Source: Cymbidium sinense (lineage: Eukaryota > Streptophyta > Magnoliopsida > Asparagales > Orchidaceae). From it: DNA of 64,000 nt. Below, in pieces: positions 34,794 to 46,700 of the stretch. The notes beneath the pieces are model-generated. The model searched no databases, was not told the DNA's origin, and saw only the letters and a list, made by a program, of their open reading frames with translations. Positions within the stretch are counted from its first letter, which is position 1. Each line of letters starts with the position of its first letter. The stretch covers positions 1 to 64,000 of the forward strand of contig JAKCPB010001398.1 of assembly GCA_021442155.1 (NCBI GenBank), written 5' to 3'. Made by a program: the position numbers and the translations under genes.

Positions 34794-36462
34794 GTGGCAT
34801 AAGGTTTTCCAAAGAGTTCACTACCAGAGGGACAATCCACTCATAGACCTCCACTTTTAGATAGTGTACCATTTGATTATTGGAAAAATAGAATTAGTAC
34901 ATTTTAAGAGGTCAAGATGCACGCATGTGGTATATGTTGACACATCAATATCATGCACCCATAGTAGAAGTAAATGGCATTAAAGTAGAAAAACCTTTTG
35001 AGGAATGGTCTCAGAAGTTGAAAGAGAACTTGATGAATTAAATGCTAGGCTTGTAATACTTTACATTGTGATTTATTACCTGATGATTACATGAAAATTT
35101 CTATGTTAAGTACATAAAAAAAATATGGGATAACCTCATTATAACTTATGAAGGAACTAGTGAAGTTAAAGATGCTCACATAAATAGACTTGTTCATGAA
35201 TATGAGTTATTTCATATGACTCCTTCAATCTATTTCATATGTATACTAGATTCATGAAAATAATTAACATTGCATTCTCTTGGAAAAACATATAGAATCA
35301 AGAATTAGTCTATAAGATTCTTAGATGTCTTCCAAAAGAATGGAAAAGCTAAAGTAACATTAGTGAAGCTAAAGATTTATCTACTTATCCACTTGATCTT
35401 TTTTTGGGTTCTTTGATAGCACATGAACAAAGTTATTGCTCAAAGGGATAAGATGGATAACTCACAAAGGGAGAAGGAGAAAGGAAAAGCCATTGCATTA
35501 CAAGTTGATGATAGTGATGAACATAACACCTCAAGCTCGGATGGTGATAGTGATGAGGTGGTCATGCTATCCAAAAGGCTTGGGAACTTGCTAAGGAAGA
35601 AGAATCAAAGGTATAAAAATTCTAAAAATAATAAATTTCAAACTAAAAAATTTCCTACAGGTGAAGGGATCATTTACTGCCATTGTAAAAAGCCTGGTCA
35701 CATAAGAGGTGATTGTCCAGAACTTGCAGAATCAAAGAAGAAAAAATATGAAGGAGAAAAAGTACCATAAGAAGAAGAAGACGACTTTATGGGCCAATCC
35801 AGATTCAAATGAATCAAGTACTTGCTCATCCGATGAAGAGGTCAACATATGTCTTATGGCAAATGGAGAATTTGACTTAGATTCTCAAGAGGTATGTAAT
35901 GATCTATCTTATGATGAATTAGATGATGCTTTTAATGATTTAGTTATTGAATATAAAAAAATTAAAAAGAAAATACAAAACCTTAGAAAAAGAACATAAA
36001 AATTTAGATATGTATTTTTGTGATTTAAAAAATGAATGTGATAATTTTAAAAGTAAAAATACTTCTTTATTAAATTGTTCCTTACTTGTATGTAAACTTG
36101 AAAGAGAGAATATCTTGTTAAAAGCAAGATTAGAATTATGTTTGAAATCTCAAGTTCATTATAATACTTCATCAAGAAAAACATTTAATATATATTATTT
36201 GCATCATACACATCCCACTCATATACCTTATAATTATCGTGCTAAGTCATATGCAAACACTAATGTTTAGTGCAACTATTTTGATAAAAAAGGGCATATT
36301 TCATTTGATTGCCATGCACATAAATTACAAAACACTAAGAAATCATCTTATGTATGGGTACCAAAAGGTACAAGCACTACACAAACCACGCATGCTAGAT
36401 ATCTTGCTTCAAATTTAGAATGTAGACCCAAACATTTTTGGGTTCCAAAAGTTAACATGTGA
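34794..36462 (+). pseudogene. gag: Copia gag pseudogene, copy B
   Basis: The start ATG seen in copy A at 2010 is destroyed here (CTGTGG). The N-terminal and core parts are split by several indels. From 35423 a 115-codon piece holds the acidic serine-rich segment and a zinc knuckle CHCKKPGHIRGDC, better preserved than in copy A but with only one residue between the first two cysteines instead of two. The pieces from 35709 and 35947 encode the lysine-rich coiled-coil tail (ERENILLKARLELCLKS). An in-frame TAG at 36268-36270 precedes a second knuckle-like motif CNYFDKKGHISFDC, whose second cysteine is Phe. The end is the TGA at 36460, shared with copy A. Confidence 0.85.
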
Positions 36463-36778
36463 GTTTCTTTTGTAGGAATGCCTTCAAAGCAAAATCAAAG
36501 AAGGCATGTGGTACTTGGACAGTGGATGTTCAAGAAATATGATCGGGGATAAAGATAAATTCACAACTTTAGAATCAAGTGATGGAGGATTTGTTACATA
36601 TGGAGATAATGCAAAGGGAAAGATCATTGGCATTGGTTCTATTTGTAAGAATTCTATCACTTTAGATAAAGTTTTTCTAGTAGAAGAATTAAAACATAAT
36701 TTATTTTCTATTAGTCAATTATGTGATAAAGGTTTGAATGTAGTATTCCATGCATCATATTGCATTTATAAAAAATAA
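36463..36778 (+). pseudogene. Copia aspartic protease segment, copy B
   Basis: A 90-codon open piece from 36506 with the intact catalytic context WYLDSGCSRNM, then GKIIGIGSICKNSITLDKV and LVEELKHNLFSISQLCD, the standard copia protease order. It ends at the TAA 36776 after a run of A where the frame shifts into the pre-integrase part. This domain is better preserved here than in copy A. Confidence 0.88.
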
Positions 36779-37257
36779 TGAAAATGTTTTGTTAGTAGGA
36801 CAAAGATATAAAAATATTTATGTCATTGATTTAGATAGCTTTCATGATGTGAATTTGAATTTACTTTGTTTTAAAAGCACTCATGATGATATATGGTTAT
36901 GGCATAGAGACTATGTCATATTAACATGCACACACTAAATAAAATTGCCAAACTTGATTTAATAGTTGGATTGCCTAAATTAAAATTTCATTCAAACTAT
37001 GTTTGTGATGCATGTATTCATGGTAAGCATTCTAGAGCTCATTTAAAAGTAAAATATTGTTTCTACTTCTAGACCTCAAGACTTATTGCACATGGATTTA
37101 TTTTTAGCACCACTAGCTTAGGAAAAAAAAAAAATTATGGTTTGTGATTATTGATGATTTCTCTAGATATACTTGGGTTTTATTTGTAACTTACAAGGAT
37201 GATGTTTTTGGTGAGTTTAGAAAGTTTTCTAAATTTATTCAAAGAGAATAAGGCCTT
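36750..37257 (+). pseudogene. GAG-pre-integrase and integrase start, copy B
   Basis: The open piece 36750-36938 overlaps the protease end in another frame and carries WLWHRDYV, where a one-base loss destroys the HHCC pattern. Later pieces with VCDACIHG and HMDLF are in other frames. A roughly 15-base loss removes the GPI-type residues after HMDLF near 37101. The TAA at 37249-37251 is shared with copy A. Confidence 0.82.
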
Positions 37258-37690
37258 TTGATTAATAGGGTTCAAACTGATCATGGTGGCAAATTTGAAA
37301 ATAAATTATTTGAGGATTATTGTGATGAACATGGGATTAGACATAATTTTTCTGCACCTAGAACTCCCCAACAAAATGGAGTAGTAGAGAGAAAAAATAG
37401 AATATTAATTGAATTAAGTAGATCTATGCTTGATGAGTATAAATTGCCAAAATATTTTGGGCAGAAGCAGTAAATATTGCATGTTATGTGATGAATAGGA
37501 TCTATTTTAGACCAATTTTGAAGAAGACACCCTATGAATTGTTTTTTGGAAAGAAGCCTAAGATTGAACACTTTCATGTATTTGGATGTAAATGCTTTAT
37601 TTTGAATAATGGAAAAGATCATTTAGGTAAGTTTGATTGCAAATCGATGATGGTATTTTCTCGGATACACTCTTTCTAGTAGAGCTTATA
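37258..37690 (+). pseudogene. Integrase catalytic core, copy B
   Basis: A 71-codon open piece carries the second Asp and the Glu of the DDE triad (QTDHGGKFEN and NGVVERKNR) and the PRTPQQNG motif. A one-base difference near 37463 breaks the frame. The next piece from 37488 holds FHVFGCKCFILNN. The minus-strand frame at 37317-37622 is an antisense shadow. Confidence 0.87.
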
Positions 37691-38585
37691 GAGTTTTAAT
37701 AAGAAAAAAATGATTGTAAGAATCAATACATGTTATTTTGATGAAAATTTAATTGATCCTATTAGAAATTAAGTGATTGATGAAGAGATTGATAATTTTA
37801 ATAAAATATCTTTAGAAGATAATATGGATGATTCATTGCCTAAAGAATGGAAATATAATAAAAATCATCCAAAGGAACTAATTATAGGAGATCCTTCAAA
37901 AGGAGTTATGACTAGAAGACATAATAGAGAAGTTGTAGATCATTCAACATTTTTATCTGAGGTTGAACCTAAAAATTTAGAAGAAGCATTAAATGATAAT
38001 TTTTGGATTATTGCTATGGAAGAGGAGTTGAATCAATTTGTGAGAAATGATGTTTGGGAATTAGTCCAAGACCCCAAGATCAAAATGTCATTGGAATAAA
38101 ATGGGTCTTTAGGAATAAGCTAGATGATTTAGGTTGTATTGTTAGAAATAAAGCTAGGTTAGTTGTACAAGGGTACACACAAGTTGAAGGTATAGATTTT
38201 GAAGAATCTTTTGTACCCGTAGCAAGACTATAAGCTATCAGGTTACTCCTTGCTTATGCTTATTTTAGGGATTTTAAACTTTTTCAAATGGATTTCAAGA
38301 GTGCATTTTTGAATGGATTTATCAACCAAGATGTATTTGCAGAGCAACCACCTGGATTTGAGAGCCTTGATTGTCCAAATCATGTGTGTAAATTAAAGAA
38401 AGCTTTATATGGTTTAAAATAGGCTCCTTGTGCTTGGCATGATAGGTTAAGTAACTTTTTGATAGATCATGGATTTAGAAAGGGTAGAGTAGATACCACC
38501 TTATTCCTTAAGAGCATAGATGATGATTTGATAGTGATACAAGTGTATGTAGATGATATATTATTTGGAAGTACAAATGAATCTT
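37691..38585 (+). pseudogene. Copia linker and reverse transcriptase N-part, copy B
   Basis: Linker with TAA 37770 shared with copy A, then an open piece 37773-38099 covering the acidic linker and the start of RVT_2 (EALNDNFWIIAMEEELNQF). Later: DFKSAFLNGF near 38300, EQPPGFE near 38343, the shared stop in YGLK-stop-AP at 38420-38422, and the YVDD box at 38546-38557. The shared stop 38231-38233 lies in the VARL-stop-AIR segment. Confidence 0.87.
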
Positions 38586-38998
38586 TATGCTATGAGTTCT
38601 CATCTTTGATGTCAAAGAGTTTGAAATGAGTATGATGGGAGATCTTAATTTTTTCTTAGGTCTTCAAGTGAAGCAACAAGAAAAAGGAACATTCATTTGT
38701 CAAACTAAATACACAAATGAATTGCTTGAGAGGTTTGACATGAAAAGATTTAAATCTAGTAAAATTCTTACGAGCCCATTTACAAAATTGGATTTAGATG
38801 AATTTGGAAAATCTATTGATCAAAAACTTTATTGGAGTATGATAGGTTCACTTTTATACCTTGCTGCTAGTAGGCCTGATATTATGTTTGTTATTTGTGT
38901 GTGCTCATTTTCGTGCCAAAAAAAGAATCTCATTTAATAGCAAAGCATATCTTTCAAGATTTAATAAGCACTACTAGGTTAGGTTTATGATATCCTAA
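38586..38998 (+). pseudogene. Reverse transcriptase C-part, copy B
   Basis: A one-base loss at about 38613 separates this part from the YVDD box. The open piece 38626-38937 contains MSMMGDLNFFLGLQ and GSLLYLAASRPDIMF. A further indel near 38905-38920 (CSFSC instead of CAHFQ) ends it. Confidence 0.87.
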
Positions 38999-39487
38999 AA
39001 TTCTTTATCATGTGATTTGTTTACTTATTTTGATGCTAATTTTACCGGATGCAAAGTAGATAGAAAAAGCACATCAGGAACATGTCATTTTTTAGGATCA
39101 TCACTTGTGTCTTGGTCATCTAGGAAACAAAATTTTGTAGCTTTATCCACTGCTGAGGCTGAGTACATAGTTGGCGGTGGTTGTGTTGCTCACATCCTTT
39201 GGTTAAAGCAATAATTAGAAGATTTTGGTATTAAGCAAGATCACATTCTAGTTCAGTGTGACAATACTAGTGCTATTAGTTTGACCAAAAATCCTATCCA
39301 ACACTCACAAACCAAGCATATAGAAATTAGAAATCATTTTATTAGGGATCATATTTTGAAAGGTGATGTTAATATTAATTTCATTAGTGCCAATTTACAA
39401 ATTGCAGATATTTTTACAAAACCCTTACCAGAAGAACATTTTTATACTTTAAGATGCATGCTTGGAATGTTAGATCCTATAATTTAA
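38999..39487 (+). pseudogene. RNase H and pol C-terminus, copy B
   Basis: Two open pieces. The first, 39017-39214, has FTYFDANFTG, DRKSTSGTCHFLG and LSTAEAEY, with the RNase H acidic residues in place. It stops at the shared TAA 39212. The second, 39281-39487, has KNPIQHSQTKHIEIRNHF and IADIFTKPLPEEHF and ends at the natural stop. It is more complete than copy A. Confidence 0.88.
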
Positions 39488-39522
39488 AATTGTATGTAGC
39501 TTTTTCTCCCTTTTTGATGTTG

Positions 39523-39538
39523 TCAAAAGGGGGAGAAG
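39523..39538 (+). other. Extra upstream polypurine tract, copy B
   Basis: TCAAAAGGGGGAGAAG lies about 200 bases before the 3' LTR, matching the core of the main tract. Two such tracts are a Sirevirus hallmark. Confidence 0.7.
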
Positions 39539-39712
39539 AGTAAAATGTTGGTTAGTATTAAGTCTATTTTATGCATACATTTAGGGAAAGCAATATTATT
39601 CATCTCTTGTGCATAAATTTTTTTTTAGAAGAGAATTTTTTTCAAAAACTATGATGAAAGGTCAATTTGCACCTTCATCAAAATCAATACCCAACATTAG
39701 TTTTTCATCATC

Positions 39713-39727
39713 AAAAAAGGGGGAGAT
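39713..39727 (+). other. Polypurine tract, copy B
   Basis: AAAAAAGGGGGAGAT stands directly before the LTR start TGTTGG. It is the same site as 6852-6865. Confidence 0.85.
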
Positions 39728-41722
39728 TGTTGGCTTAATGAGCCTTATGTTAAATTCGATCAATTTTGATGATAACAAACAAATGCTTGGATATTCTAAT
39801 GAATGTTTTTATGTGTTTCAGATATATCAATTACTAATTACATATCCAATACATCTCATAATATGTTTGAGGAAATTGCAAGAGTAGAAAAATGAAAGAT
39901 AGATCAAATTGGATAATGTGAAGCTCAAAATATAATATTTTAGGTTATATGCATTTATTCATTGGCATGAATCAATTTGCTCTAACCTAACATATTATTT
40001 TAATGAGGTTAATTTATATAAATCTCTATCTAATTAACATTCAATTATATGTTTCATACATAGCATTTGAATTGTCAAAATAATAAATGATAATGACTAT
40101 TAAGTGTAATTATTTTATTTACTTAATATAATTAAATATTTTAATTTAATTTGATGGTTATATGATAACTAACATATGTATGATTATATATAAATTATAT
40201 CATAATATTTAAATGTCACATGTCAAAATTAACAAAAATATATGAAATTTTGTATTTTAGCCAAAGTCATTTTATAATTCTTTGATTTCATCTCCAATGG
40301 ATTCCTTGGATTTTTTTTCCTTTAATTTGATAGTTCACAAGACCCATGTTTAATTAAAATTGAATTTATAATGACTTTTCAAACATTAGCTTATTTTAAT
40401 AATGAATGCATGCTACATGCTTTGAATATATTAAGAGCCATATTTGATTAATTTTTATTTGCCCATGTGAATAGCCAAATTTTGGCTGCTTAAATTTAAT
40501 ATTTATTTAATATAAATTACATTTTTTTATTGAATATTAAATTATTAGATGATAACATGATGTTAGAATAATATATTTGTTTGAAATAATTCAAAATGAC
40601 CTTCTTGCCTATAATTAGCCCTCATTCTCTTCATGAAAGTATTCCTCATTCAAAATTCAAAATCCCTCCAGAAATCTAAGAGAAAATTTCTTAGATTTTC
40701 CTTCCAAGTGTTCTCCAAATATTGCAAGATCAAATCCTTTGTTTGGAAGCTTCAACATCTTCAACTAAGCAAGCTTTCTCAAAATACTTGAGTTGGTTTT
40801 CTTGATCTTAATTTTTAACTTCCTACAAATTTCTTTTCATTTCTTGAAATATTTCTTCATTAGTCTTATTTTGAAAGATCATTTATTCTTAGATCTATTT
40901 TAGAAGTATATTTTAAGCATTTTAAATTAAATTAGTATGCTAAAATTATTTTCATATTTGCTAGATCTCTTTTAATTAAAAGCTTAGGCCTACTTAGATC
41001 TATCATATACTCATTTTATTTTAGTATTTTGTGATCATTAGCATTAATTGAAAGAATCTTTTGGTTAAAATAAAATAAATTATTCCTTGCTGAAAATTAT
41101 TTTATTATGCAAAAGAATATTGTGAATTTATTTTGGATTCATTTTTATATTAGTCTACAAATTGTAATAACATAAACATCTTAGTAAGCTCACTTTAAAT
41201 ATTTATTTTATTTCTTATAAATATTAAGTGAGCATTTTATTTTGCCAAAATTTTAAGTTGTGAAGTGATCATTTATAAGTTGTGAGATCATTTTTTTAAT
41301 TGGATAGCTTGGTATATTTGTGAGAGATTTATTTTATCAAAATTTATTATTTTGTATTTTTCTTTTTGTGCTATAAAATTTATATTGGGGTTGTACTCAC
41401 CCCTTTGTAGGAGTGTACATATTATTATAGGGGTTGTACTTGTCCCGTTATAAGAGAGTACTATTTGTAAGCTATTTTGCATTTAGTGGATTCTATAGGT
41501 ACATGGACGAGTGATTTTAGGGTTTTAAACCACGAAAAAAATTGTGTGCCTATTGTCTCTTTACTTTATTGTATTTTTATTTTTGGTGCATTAAGAATTA
41601 TAACTTGTCATTATAAAATCAATAATTAGCTTTCTATTTAAAAATTAAGATTTAAGTTTTAAAATTTTTAATATCGCTCAATTCACCCCTACGCCCCCTC
41701 TTAGGTGCTATAGTGATTGACA
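39728..41722 (+). repeat. 3' LTR, copia copy B
   Basis: TGTTGG...GACA, 1995 bases. It shares with the copy A 3' LTR, and not with either 5' LTR, the roughly 160-base deletion (near 40812) and many substitutions. Satellite follows at 41723. The weak minus-strand frame at 41288-41482 is LTR noise. Confidence 0.93.
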
Positions 41723-43620
41723 TTTGGGGCTTATGGTTTAGGGTTGTAGGTGTAGGGTTTATGACTTAGGGTTAATTTTAGGGTTTAGGGTTTTTTTTTC
41801 TAAATTAAGTAAACCGATATGTTTAGGTTTATTTTTATTTTTTATTTTTATTTAGGTTTATCTAGTTTATTTTATTTATTTTATTTTTATTTATTTTAGG
41901 CAAGGGTTTTTTATTTTTAGTTTATTTTTATTTTATTTTTTAGGTTTAGGTTTATTTTTTATTTTTAGGTTTAGGTTTAGTTTTTATATTATTTTTCTAG
42001 GTTTAGGTTTTAGTTATTTAATTTAGCTTTATTTTTTTAGTTTCAGTTTAAGTTTATATTTAATTTATTTTATTTTATTTAGTTTATGGGTTAGGTTTAG
42101 TTTATTTTAGGTTTAGGTTTAGGTTTTATTTACTTTAGTTTAGTTTATTTTAGTTTATGTTTTGGTTTATTTTATTTTGTTTATTTTAGGTTTATGCTTT
42201 TTTTTTAGTTTAGGGTTTAGCTTTTAATTTTCATTTATTTTGGTTTATTTTAGGTTATTTTTTATTTAGTTTTTTATTTTATTTTATTTGAAGTTAATTT
42301 TATTTTTTATTTTTTTGTTTGGTTTTATTTTTATGTAGTTTTTATTTTTAGGTTTATTATTTTTTTAGTTTAGGTTTTATTTATTTTATTTTCATTTTTT
42401 GTTTTTTTATTTTTTTTATTTGGATTAGGTCCAGGTTTAGGTTTTAATTTAGGTTTTATTTTATTTTATTTTATTTAGGTTTAGGTTTTTTTATTTATTT
42501 ATTATTAGGTTTATTTAATTTAGGTTTATAGGTTTTGTTTAGCTCAGGATTTGTGGGGTTTGTTTTAGTTAGGGTTTATGGATAGGTCATAGGGTTTAGG
42601 GTTTAGGTAGGGTTGGGTTTTAGTTTGGGTTTTTAGGGTTGGTTTTAGGTTTGGATTTTTGATTTTAGTAGGGTTTAGGGTTTAGTTTTAGTTTAGTTTT
42701 AGGTTTTAGGGTTTAGGATTTGGGTTTAATTTTTTTTAAAAAAAAAATCAAACCCTTTATGTTTATTTAGCATATTTAGTTTATTTTATTTATTTTAGTT
42801 TACTTTATTTTTTTATTTTTTATTTAGTTTAGTTTATTTATTTTAGATTAATTTTTTATATAATTTTTAAAGTTTTTTTAAGTTTCATAAAGCTTAGGTT
42901 TATTTTTAGTTAGTTTTATTTTTTATTTTATTTTAGGTACTTTATTTTCTATTTGGATCAGGTTTTTTTTTTTTTTTTAGGTTTGCTAGGTTTATTTTTT
43001 ATTTTTAGGTTTTATATTATTAGATTTAGTTTAGTTTATTATAGGTTTGGTTTTCTTTATTCTTTTTAGTTTATTTTAGTTTAAGTTAGGTTTAATTTAT
43101 TTTTATTTTAGGTTTAGGTTTTTTTTTTAGTTTAAGGTTTAATTTTATATTTTATTTATTTTTAGGTTTAAGTTTTAGGATTAAATTTTTATTTAGTTTT
43201 TATTTTAATTTATTTTAGGTTTAGTTTTTAATTTATTTAGGTTTTTTATATTTTAATTTAGTTTAGGTTATTAGTTATTTTATTTTACTTTAGTTTTGAT
43301 TTTTCTATTTTATTTTCATTTTAGGTTTAGCTTAAGTTTAGGTTTAAGTTTGAGTTTATGTTTTATTTTATTTTATTTTGGTTTAGATTTCTTTATTTAT
43401 TTTATTTTTAGGTTTTATTTAATTTAGGTTTAGGTTTTTAGCAATTTAGGGTTTATTATCTTTTTTTAATGTTTAGGGTTTAGGGTTTAGGGTTTAGGTT
43501 TTGGGTTTAGGGTTTAGGGTTTAACCATTAGGGTTTTAAATTTTAGAGTTTGGGTTTTAGGGTTGGCTTTAGGGTTTGGGTTTTATGGTTTTAGGGTTTA
43601 GGGTTAGCTTAAGTTTAAAG
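41723..43620 (+). repeat. Telomere-derived satellite, block B1
   Basis: Counterpart of 8854-10872, gene-free. The anchor (AAATTAAGTAAACCGATATG) is at 41802, with a damaged one near 42735. The TTTAGGG-rich block 42535-42725 is shortened and irregular compared with 9671-9925: the five-copy perfect run of copy A is absent. Confidence 0.9.
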
Positions 43621-43624
43621 TTAT

Positions 43625-43737
43625 TTTTGGGACATTTGAGTGAATTTAATCAGAACCCACTCACTCGATGCAAGGACTGAACCCAAGACCCCAGTTGAAA
43701 GCCAAAGCCATCAACCACCAGCAAGATCCTGCAGTGG
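43625..43737 (-). mobile_element. tRNA-derived SINE, copy B
   Basis: Same insertion as 10885-11016, at the equivalent place, but with many small losses. The B-box region (GGTTCAGTCC on the minus strand) has lost a base, and the A-box region is mostly gone. The oligo-A tail is reduced to about five A. The flanking duplication is damaged (GTTTAAAGTTA at 43613 and TAAAGTTAG at 43739). Confidence 0.75.
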
Positions 43738-46700
43738 TAAAGTTAGTAGGGTTTGGTGTCAGCCTAGTTTGATTTAGGGTTTGTGGTGGTTTAGTTTAAG
43801 GCTAGGGTTTTAGGTTTAGGTCAGGTATGTTATTTCAGAGGTTTAGGGTCTGGGGGCCAGGGTCAGGTTTCAGTTAGGCTCAGTGGCCTAGGCCTAGGGT
43901 TAGTTTAGGTTTGTTTGTTTTTAGGGTTTTGTAGGGTAAGGCCTTTTTTAAAAGTTTTAGAGTGATAGGGTTTAAGGTTGTTTTAGTTTTGCCTAGGATT
44001 TAGGGTTTTTTTTCTTAAATTAAGTAAACCCATAAGTTTAGGTTTATTTACTTTTTTTTTATTTATTTTAATTTATTTTATTTTATTTTATTTAGGTTTA
44101 TTTTATTTTATTTAGTTTAGTTTATATTTTAGGTTTATTTCTTTAGTTTATTTTGGTTTAAGTTTTATTTTAGTTTATTTTCTTGGTTTAGGTTTAGCTT
44201 TATGTTTATCTTTACTTTAGTTTTATTTTTATTTTATTTTTTAGGTTTAGGTTTTATTTTTTATTTTTAGGTTTAGGATTTAGGTTTTCATTTTTAAGTT
44301 TATTTTTTTGGTTTTATGTTTTAGTTTAAGTATAAGTTTATTTTTAGTATATTTTATTTTATTTAGTTTGGGGTATAGGTTTAGTTTATTATAGGTTTAG
44401 GTTTAGATTTTATTTATTTTAATTTTAGTTTAGGTTTAGGATTATTTTATTTTATTTATTTTAGGTTTAGGTTTTTTTTTAGTTTGGGTTTAGCTATTTT
44501 TATTTATTTTAGGTTTATTTTACGCTTTAGGTTTTATTTAATTTTATGTTATTTTATTTTAGATTTATTTTATTTTTATTTTATGCTTAGTTTTACTTTA
44601 TTTAGGCTTTATTTTTATGTTTATTTTATTTTCTTTAGTTTAAATTTTTTATTTATTTCATTTGACTTTATTTTTATTTTGTTTTTATTTGTAAGTTTAG
44701 GTTTAGGTTTTTTTTTTTCTTTTATTATTTTATTTAGGTTTAGGTTTTATTTATTTATTTTTTTATTTAGGTTTAGGTTTAAAGTTTTGGGTCCTGTGGT
44801 TTATTTAGGGTTAAAGTGTAAGTTTTATGGTTTGGGGTTTAGGGTTTAGGGATGTATGGTTTAGGGTTTAGTGTTTTTAGGGTTTAGGATTTAGGGCCTA
44901 GGGTTTAGGGCTCAGGGGTCAGCCAGTGGTTTTAGGGATAGTTTATGGTTTTAGGCAGGGTCAGTTTTTATTTTTTTTTAAATTAAGCAAACTAGTAGGT
45001 TTAGGCTCATTTAGTTTATTTTAATTTAATTTTATTTAGCCTAGTTTTATATCTTTTAGGTTTATTTATTTTATTTAGTTTTTATTTATAGTTATTTAGT
45101 TTAGTTTTATTTTATTTATTTTTTTTAGGTTTATGTTTATTTTATCTTTTGTGTCCAAGTTTAGGTTTTATCTAAGTTTATTTTAGGTTTTATTTTTAGT
45201 GAGGTTTAGGTTTATTTTTTATTTTATTTTATTTTGTTTAAGTTTAGGTTTAGGTTTAAGGTTTGGTTTTAAGGTAGGGTTAGGGTCAGTTCAGCTTTAG
45301 TTTATGGTTTGGTCCAGGTTTTAGGTTTAGGATTTGTGATTAGGATTTTGGGTTTAGTGGTTTTAGGGTAGTGTAGGTTTATTTGGGATTAGGGCATTTT
45401 GGTTAGGATTTGGGGTTAGTAGGGTAGGTAGTTTTATGGTTTTAGGGTTTTTTTAGGTTTATTTTTATTTTAATTTTAGTTTTAGGTTTTAATTTATTTA
45501 TTTAACTTTAGTTTTATGTTTTATTTTATGTTTTATTTTTAGTTTAGTTTGTTTATTTTAGTTTATTTTATTTTATTTAGTTTAGCAGTTTAGTTTAGTT
45601 TATCTTTGGTATAGGTTTTATTTATTTTAGTTTAATTTATTTTAGTGTTTTTTTTTTTATTTTTTTTAGGTTTAGGTTTTTAGTTTAGTTTAGGATTTAT
45701 TTTAGGTTTATTGTTTATGTTTATGTTTTATTTAATTTTATTTTATTTTATTTTATGTTTATTTTATTTTTATTTTAAGTTTAGTTTATATTTGTTAAGG
45801 TTTTATTTATTTTATTTTTCTTTATTTTATTTTATTTTATTTTCCTTTAGGTTTAGGTTTAAGTTTAGGTTTTAGTTTATTTTTTTTATTTTATTTTGGT
45901 TTATATTTTATTTATTTTATTTAGGTCTTTTTTTAGTTTAGGTTTTTAGATTTTAAGGGTTTAGGTTTAGTTTAGGGTTTGGGGTTTATGGTTTAGGGTT
46001 TAAGGTTTTATTTTTTTGGGTTTAGGATTTAGGGCTTAGGGTTTAGAAATTAGGGTTTTAGGGTTTATGATTTAGGGTTTAGGGTTTGGTTTTTTTAATA
46101 GAGAATAACCATATTTTCAACATTTCTTATTTTATTTATTTAGTTTATTTTTATTTATTTTAGATTATTTTATTTTATATTTTTATTTATGTTTACTTTT
46201 ATTTTTTTTTTATGCTTATTTTTATTTCATTTATTTTAGTTTATTTATTATTAGTTTATTTATTTTAGTTTGGGTTTTTAATTTAGTTTTTTTTTGGTTT
46301 AGGTTTAGGTTTAGGTAGTTGAGTTTTATTTATATTTTATTTTTTAGGTTTAAGTTATATTTTTTTTAGGTTTAAGATTAGGTTTATATTTTATTTTTTT
46401 AGGTACAAGTTTTAGGTTTTTATTTTTGTTTTATTTTTAGGTTTTATTTTTTAGTTTAGGTTTAGGTTTATTTTTAGTTTATTTTATTTTATTTATTTAT
46501 TTATTTTAGGTTTAGGTTTTTTTTAGTTTAGGGTTTAGGTTTTATTTTCTATTTATTTTTAGGTTTAGGTTATTATTTAGTTTTTATTTTATTTTATTTT
46601 AGGTTAATTTTATTTTTATTTTATATTTTGTTTTATTTTATTTATCATTTATTCTTAGGTCTATTTTTTTTTTTTTTAGGTTTGTTTTAGGTTTTATTTA

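Larger units (their letters stand above)
32700..41722 (+). mobile_element. Decayed Sirevirus-like Ty1/copia retrotransposon, copy B
   Basis: Counterpart of the element at 1-8853, complete in this window except for the first roughly 66 bases of its 5' LTR. The domain order is the same. Shared stops with copy A are at 37249, 37770, 38231, 38420 and 39212. Private frameshifts differ from those of copy A. It is inactive by sequence. Confidence 0.93.

Noticed and set aside
37317..37622. Minus-strand 101-codon frame in integrase
   Set aside because: Antisense shadow of the integrase core. No family resemblance in its own right.
39609..39887. 92-codon frame after pol, a possible env-like gene of a Sirevirus
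   Set aside because: It runs across the polypurine tract into the LTR, has no membrane or coiled-coil features, and is not open in copy A.
44484..44849. 121-codon open frame, Phe/Leu/Tyr-rich, looking like a membrane protein
   Set aside because: It is satellite TTTATTTT read in one frame. There is no stop only because of composition, and the equivalent place in copy A has no such frame.
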